From: Mesorhizobium jarvisii
GTDB taxonomy: Bacteria > Pseudomonadota > Alphaproteobacteria > Rhizobiales > Rhizobiaceae
Reading direction: 5' to 3'
Length of the DNA: 64,000 nt
NCBI RefSeq assembly: GCF_003601985.1
Contig: NZ_QZXA01000004.1
Coordinates: 1 to 64,000, forward strand
Made by a program: the position numbers and the translations under genes. Below, piece by piece: positions 60,560-64,000 of this stretch. Positions within the stretch are counted from its first letter, which is position 1. Each line of letters opens with the position of its first letter. The notes below the pieces were generated by a model, which searched no databases, was not told where the DNA came from, and saw only the letters and a list, made by a program, of their open reading frames with translations.

Positions 60560-61831
60560 GTGGGACAGACGGTTTTCATCCCTCGTGAGCTTGATGCGAA
60601 CGAGCCGCGCGTCGCGGCCTCGCCCGATACGGTCAAGCGGCTGGCGGGGCTGGGCTTCGACGTGATTGTCGAAACCGGCGCCGGCACAAGGTCGCGCATC
60701 CCCGACGAAGAGTTTGCCAAGGCGGGTGCCGCCATCGGCAAGGCCGCGGACGTTGCCAAGGCCGATGTCGTGCTGAAGGTCCGCCGGCCTGATGAAACCG
60801 AGCTGAAGAGCTACAAATCGGGTGCGGCCGTGATCGCCATCATGGATCCCTACGGCAACGACGCCGTCGTCGCGGCGCTGGCAAAGGCCGGTGTCACTGC
60901 CTTCTCGATGGAATTCATGCCGCGCATCACCCGGGCGCAATCGATGGACGTGCTATCCAGCCAGGCCAATCTCGCCGGCTATCAGGCGGTCATCGACGGC
61001 GCCTCGGAATATGATCGTGCCTTGCCGATGATGATGACGGCGGCCGGCACGGTGCCGGCGGCGAAAGTCTTCATCATGGGCGTCGGCGTCGCCGGCCTGC
61101 AGGCGATCGCCACGGCGCGCCGCCTTGGTGCCGTTGTCACCGCCACCGACGTGCGCCCCGCCGCCAAGGAACAGGTCGCCTCGCTCGGCGCGAAGTTCCT
61201 GGCCGTCGAGGACGAAGAGTTCAAGGCCGCCGAAACAGCCGGCGGCTACGCCAAGGAAATGTCCAAGGAATACCAGGCCAAGCAGGCGGCACTCACCGCC
61301 GAGCACATCGCCAAGCAGGACATCGTCATCACCACGGCGCTGATTCCAGGCCGGCCGGCGCCGAAGCTGGTGTCGGCGGCGATGGTCGCCTCGATGAAGC
61401 CGGGCTCGGTGCTCGTCGACCTCGCCGTCGAACGTGGCGGCAATGTCGAAGGTGCTCGGCCGGGTCAGGTGGTGACCACGGCCAATGGCGTAAAAATCGT
61501 CGGCCACCTCAACGTGCCAGGCCGCGTCGCTGCGTCCGCCTCGCTTCTCTATGCCAAGAACCTGTTCGCTTTCCTCGAGACGCTGGTCGACAAGGCCACC
61601 AAGACGCTCGCCATCAACCGCGACGACGATCTGGTCAAGGCGACGATGCTGACCGACGGCGGCAAGGTGGTTCATCCGGCCTTCGCCAAGGCCGACCAGC
61701 AGCCGCGTGTCGAGCCGGCGGCGATCCCAGCCAAGACCATGGTCGCCGACGCGTCCACGCCGAAAAAGACCGCAGCCAAGAAACCTGCCGCATCCAAGTC
61801 GTCCTCGCCCAAGTCGAAAGGCACAGCGTGA
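60560..61831 (+). CDS. pntAA: NAD(P) transhydrogenase subunit alpha part 1
   Basis: A 423-residue NAD(H)-binding subunit of proton-translocating transhydrogenase. It shows [16 protein letters not shown] near the start, [24 protein letters not shown] (nucleotide site near residue 170), and [13 protein letters not shown]. The last 25 or so residues are a Lys/Ala/Ser-rich tail after about residue 400. The start is GTG at 60560 with AAGG nine bases upstream. Its TGA overlaps the pntAB ATG by one base (TGATG). The subunit sits in the cytoplasm and binds the membrane parts. Confidence 0.95.
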   Translation: MGQTVFIPRELDANEPRVAASPDTVKRLAGLGFDVIVETGAGTRSRIPDEEFAKAGAAIGKAADVAKADVVLKVRRPDETELKSYKSGAAVIAIMDPYGNDAVVAALAKAGVTAFSMEFMPRITRAQSMDVLSSQANLAGYQAVIDGASEYDRALPMMMTAAGTVPAAKVFIMGVGVAGLQAIATARRLGAVVTATDVRPAAKEQVASLGAKFLAVEDEEFKAAETAGGYAKEMSKEYQAKQAALTAEHIAKQDIVITTALIPGRPAPKLVSAAMVASMKPGSVLVDLAVERGGNVEGARPGQVVTTANGVKIVGHLNVPGRVAASASLLYAKNLFAFLETLVDKATKTLAINRDDDLVKATMLTDGGKVVHPAFAKADQQPRVEPAAIPAKTMVADASTPKKTAAKKPAASKSSSPKSKGTA

Positions 61832-62256
61832 TGGATCAGACCCTGCAGAAAGCCCTGGACCAGCTCGACCAGGCAAGTGCCGCCGTCCGGCTGGCGGTGC
61901 AGAACCTGGCCAATGCTCCAGGCGGCGCCGAGGCGGCGGGTGATGCCGCGCACGCCCTGTCCGGCGGCGCCATCGATCCCTTCGTCTTCCGCTTCGCCAT
62001 CTTCGTGCTGGCGATCTTCGTCGGCTACTATGTCGTCTGGTCGGTGACCCCTGCGCTGCACACGCCGCTGATGGCCGTCACCAACGCCATCTCGTCGGTC
62101 ATCGTCGTCGGCGCGCTGCTCGCCGTCGGCATCGCCGCTTCCGGCGTTGCCGCCGGCTTCGGCTTCGTGGCGCTGATGCTGGTCTCGGTCAACATCTTCG
62201 GCGGCTTCCTCGTCACCCAGCGCATGCTGGCCATGTACAAGAAGAAGGACAAGTAG
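61831..62256 (+). CDS. pntAB: NAD(P) transhydrogenase subunit alpha part 2 (membrane)
   Basis: A 141-residue membrane subunit with a soluble N-terminus of about 50 residues, then four helices (from [22 protein letters not shown] on). These correspond to the C-terminal membrane part of E. coli PntA. It forms the proton channel with PntB. ATG at 61831 is used; the preceding GTG would add one residue. It is followed by pntB after 6 nt. Confidence 0.95.
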   Translation: MDQTLQKALDQLDQASAAVRLAVQNLANAPGGAEAAGDAAHALSGGAIDPFVFRFAIFVLAIFVGYYVVWSVTPALHTPLMAVTNAISSVIVVGALLAVGIAASGVAAGFGFVALMLVSVNIFGGFLVTQRMLAMYKKKDK

Positions 62257-62262
62257 AGCGCC

Positions 62263-63660
62263 ATGAACGCCAACTTCGCGTCCTTCCTCTATCTCGTCTC
62301 CGGCGTCCTGTTCATCATGGCGTTGCGCGGCCTGTCGCATCCGACCACCAGCCGCCAGGGCAATCTCTACGGCATGATCGGCATGGGCATCGCCATTGCC
62401 ACCACGCTGGCGCTGGCAACCCCGTCCGCGGGCCGCTTCGGCCTCATCGTGCTCGGCCTCGCCATCGGTGGCGGTGTCGGTGCCGTCACCGCGCGCCGCA
62501 TCGCCATGACCTCGATGCCGCAGCTGGTCGCCGCCTTCCATTCGCTGGTCGGCCTCGCCGCCGTCATGGTCGCGGCGGCGGCCATCTATGCGCCGGAAAG
62601 TTTTGGCATCGGCACGGCGGGCGACATTCATGCACAAGCGCTGATCGAAATGAGCCTCGGCGTCGCCATCGGCGCCATCACCTTCACCGGCTCGGTCATC
62701 GCCTTCCTGAAGCTCGATGGCCGCATGTCCGGCAAGCCGATCATGATCGGCGGCCGCCACTTCATCAACGCGGCCCTCGGCGTCGCGCTGATCGTGTTGA
62801 TCATCCTGCTCGTCACCACCGAGTCAAAACTGGTGTTCTGGCTGATCGTCGCCGCCTCGCTGGTGCTCGGTATTCTCCTGATCATCCCGATCGGCGGCGC
62901 CGACATGCCGGTCGTCGTCTCGATGCTCAACTCCTATTCGGGCTGGGCGGCGGCTGCGCTCGGCTTCACGCTCGGCAATCTGGCGCTGATCATCACCGGC
63001 GCGCTGGTCGGCTCGTCCGGCGCGATCCTGTCCTACATCATGTGCAAGGGCATGAACCGAAGCTTCATCTCGGTCATCCTCGGCGGCTTCGGCGGCGAGA
63101 CGGCGGCTGCGGCCGACGACGGCATCGAGCGCACGGTCAAGCAGGGCTCGGCCGACGACGCCGCCTACCTGATGATGAACGCGCAGAAGGTCATCATCGT
63201 GCCCGGCTACGGCATGGCGGTCGCCCAGGCGCAGCACGCGCTGCGCGAAATGGCCGATAAGCTCAAGGCCAACGGCGTCGACGTGAAGTACGCCATTCAT
63301 CCTGTGGCCGGCCGCATGCCCGGACACATGAACGTGCTCTTGGCCGAAGCCAACGTGCCCTATGACGAAGTGTTCGAGCTCGAGGACATCAATTCGGAGT
63401 TCGCCCAGGCCGACGTCGCCTATGTCATCGGTGCCAACGACGTCACCAACCCGTCTGCCCGCGACGACAAGTCCTCGCCGATCTACGGCATGCCGATCCT
63501 CGACGTCGACAAGGCGCGCACCTGCCTCTTCGTCAAGCGTTCGCTCGGCTCCGGCTATGCCGGCATCGACAACACGCTGTTCTACAAGGACGGCACCATG
63601 ATGCTGCTCGGCGACGCCAAGAAGATGACCGAGGAAATCGTCAAGGCCATGGATCACTGA
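62263..63660 (+). CDS. pntB: NAD(P) transhydrogenase subunit beta
   Basis: A 465-residue subunit with about eight membrane helices (to about residue 260) and a C-terminal NADP(H)-binding domain (VIIVPGYGMAVAQAQHALREM, then GRMPGHMNVLLAEA and YVIGANDVTNP). The enzyme uses the proton gradient to make NADPH from NADH. The N-terminal block ASFLYLVSGVLFIMALRGLS is typical. A strong terminator ends the pnt unit at 63684-63716. Confidence 0.96.
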   Translation: MNANFASFLYLVSGVLFIMALRGLSHPTTSRQGNLYGMIGMGIAIATTLALATPSAGRFGLIVLGLAIGGGVGAVTARRIAMTSMPQLVAAFHSLVGLAAVMVAAAAIYAPESFGIGTAGDIHAQALIEMSLGVAIGAITFTGSVIAFLKLDGRMSGKPIMIGGRHFINAALGVALIVLIILLVTTESKLVFWLIVAASLVLGILLIIPIGGADMPVVVSMLNSYSGWAAAALGFTLGNLALIITGALVGSSGAILSYIMCKGMNRSFISVILGGFGGETAAAADDGIERTVKQGSADDAAYLMMNAQKVIIVPGYGMAVAQAQHALREMADKLKANGVDVKYAIHPVAGRMPGHMNVLLAEANVPYDEVFELEDINSEFAQADVAYVIGANDVTNPSARDDKSSPIYGMPILDVDKARTCLFVKRSLGSGYAGIDNTLFYKDGTMMLLGDAKKMTEEIVKAMDH

Positions 63661-63683
63661 TACGGCCGATAGGCAGAAATAGC

Positions 63684-63716
63684 AAAGAGCCCGGCTCTGG
63701 TGCCGGGCTCTTTCAT
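63684..63716 (+). terminator. Intrinsic terminator after pntB
   Basis: AAAGAGCCCGGC (63684-63695) and GCCGGGCTCTTT (63702-63713) form a perfect 12-bp stem around TCTGGT, followed by CATTTC. It lies 24 nt past pntB. The A-run on the left arm lets it also work for the convergent gene on the minus strand. Confidence 0.9.
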
Positions 63717-63735
63717 TTCTGGCGCAAGCCTAGGC

Positions 63736-64000
63736 TCAGCGGCTGGTCAGGAAAACCGCTTCCTCTTCGTCGCGCTGCCTACCGCCGAGGGCCGCGGCCG
63801 CACTGGCGATGAAGGCGCCGATGACCAGCGATAGGGCACCGAGCAGGGCGAAGGTCGCACTGGCCTTCCTGGCGCTGTCGGCCGCCTGCTTGGCCTTGAC
63901 CTTGGCGTCCTCGACCTTGGCAACCATTGCATCGACGCGCGCCTTGGCGTCGGCCTCGGAAAGGCCGGTGCGGGCGGCAACCAGTTGCGCCAGGTAGGTC
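63736..64000 (-). CDS. Small rhizobial membrane protein (PhnA-like annotation in relatives), 5' end outside window
   Basis: An open minus-strand frame from a TGA at 63736 to the window end, 87 residues or more. The visible part begins TYLAQLVAARTGLSEADA, continues with a Lys/Ala-rich helix and has one membrane helix (ATFALLGALSLVIGAFIASA), then an acidic tail. I recall very similar hypothetical proteins in Rhizobiales, sometimes labelled PhnA-like without support. The true start is beyond the window, so a shorter internal ATG at 63927 should not be used. It is convergent with pntB. Confidence 0.75.
   Translation of the reverse strand, partial: TYLAQLVAARTGLSEADAKARVDAMVAKVEDAKVKAKQAADSARKASATFALLGALSLVIGAFIASAAAALGGRQRDEEEAVFLTSR

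Overview
The window looks like GC-rich chromosome from an alphaproteobacterium of the Rhizobiales, most like Mesorhizobium. This is inferred from codon and base composition, the aa3 oxidase subunit IV/split transhydrogenase block, the PuuD-type urate oxidase, the CobW/WD40 gene pair and the many solute transporters. It is not from a database search. Almost all the sequence is coding, genes are close-packed and often overlap by 1-4 nt (ATGA, GTGA, TGATG), and I saw no tRNA, rRNA or CRISPR array.

Layout. 1-342: tail of an IS110-family transposase cut by the window edge, then a short palindromic repeat. 356-10201 (minus): a CocE/S15 hydrolase, then a peptide-type ABC importer (two paralogous binding proteins, two permeases, one fused double ATPase) and a phosphodiesterase/phosphatase. 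10299-26799: a purine and ureide catabolism region. A minus-strand operon (PuuE-UraD fusion, AllE, AllA, a CDA-fold deaminase) diverges from uraH-xdhA-xdhB-xdhC. Beyond these lie two flavin-dependent LLM oxidoreductases, a LysR regulator, membrane urate oxidase puuD, guanine deaminase guaD, a UPF0303 protein and a glycerate kinase. Together they take guanine/xanthine to urate, 5-hydroxyisourate, OHCU, allantoin, ureidoglycine, ureidoglycolate and glyoxylate, with glycerate kinase at the exit. Allantoate amidohydrolase and the glyoxylate-to-glycerate enzymes are not in the window.

26809-29516: UdgX fused to a second domain, overlapping a radical SAM gene (putative DNA repair pair). 29602-32396: a glutamine-synthetase-like ligase and a class III aminotransferase. 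32553-38519: small secreted and membrane proteins, a MarR regulator with a twin palindromic operator, a WD40 protein and a His-rich CobW GTPase separated by a 1.6 kb segment with a decayed GNAT gene and a CDP-diacylglycerol diphosphatase, then a second MarR. 38520-44927: an AraC regulator, DUF2000 protein, DMT exporter, LacI regulator (apparently CTG-started) overlapping a 2-hydroxyacid dehydrogenase, two small proteins and a gamma-glutamyl hydrolase. 45174-50415: a TRAP transporter whose binding protein lies apart from and convergent to its two membrane subunits, with a zinc alcohol dehydrogenase and a VOC protein. 50597-52783: an orphan LivH-type permease diverging from a CGNR regulator, plus a YbaY-type lipoprotein. 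53003-59805: a giant indolepyruvate-ferredoxin-oxidoreductase-type fusion, a GGDEF-EAL protein and a FeeM-type N-acyl amino acid synthase. 59936-63660: a 49-residue DUF3096 protein, aa3 oxidase subunit IV and the three pnt genes with a strong terminator. The window ends inside a small membrane protein gene.

I did not find one clear new defence or mobile system. The best candidates for undescribed biology are the UdgX/radical SAM pair, the c-di-GMP enzyme next to a FeeM-type synthase with a 32-bp concentric dyad, the two MarR operator copies two helical turns apart, and the LLM oxidoreductase pair inside the purine region.
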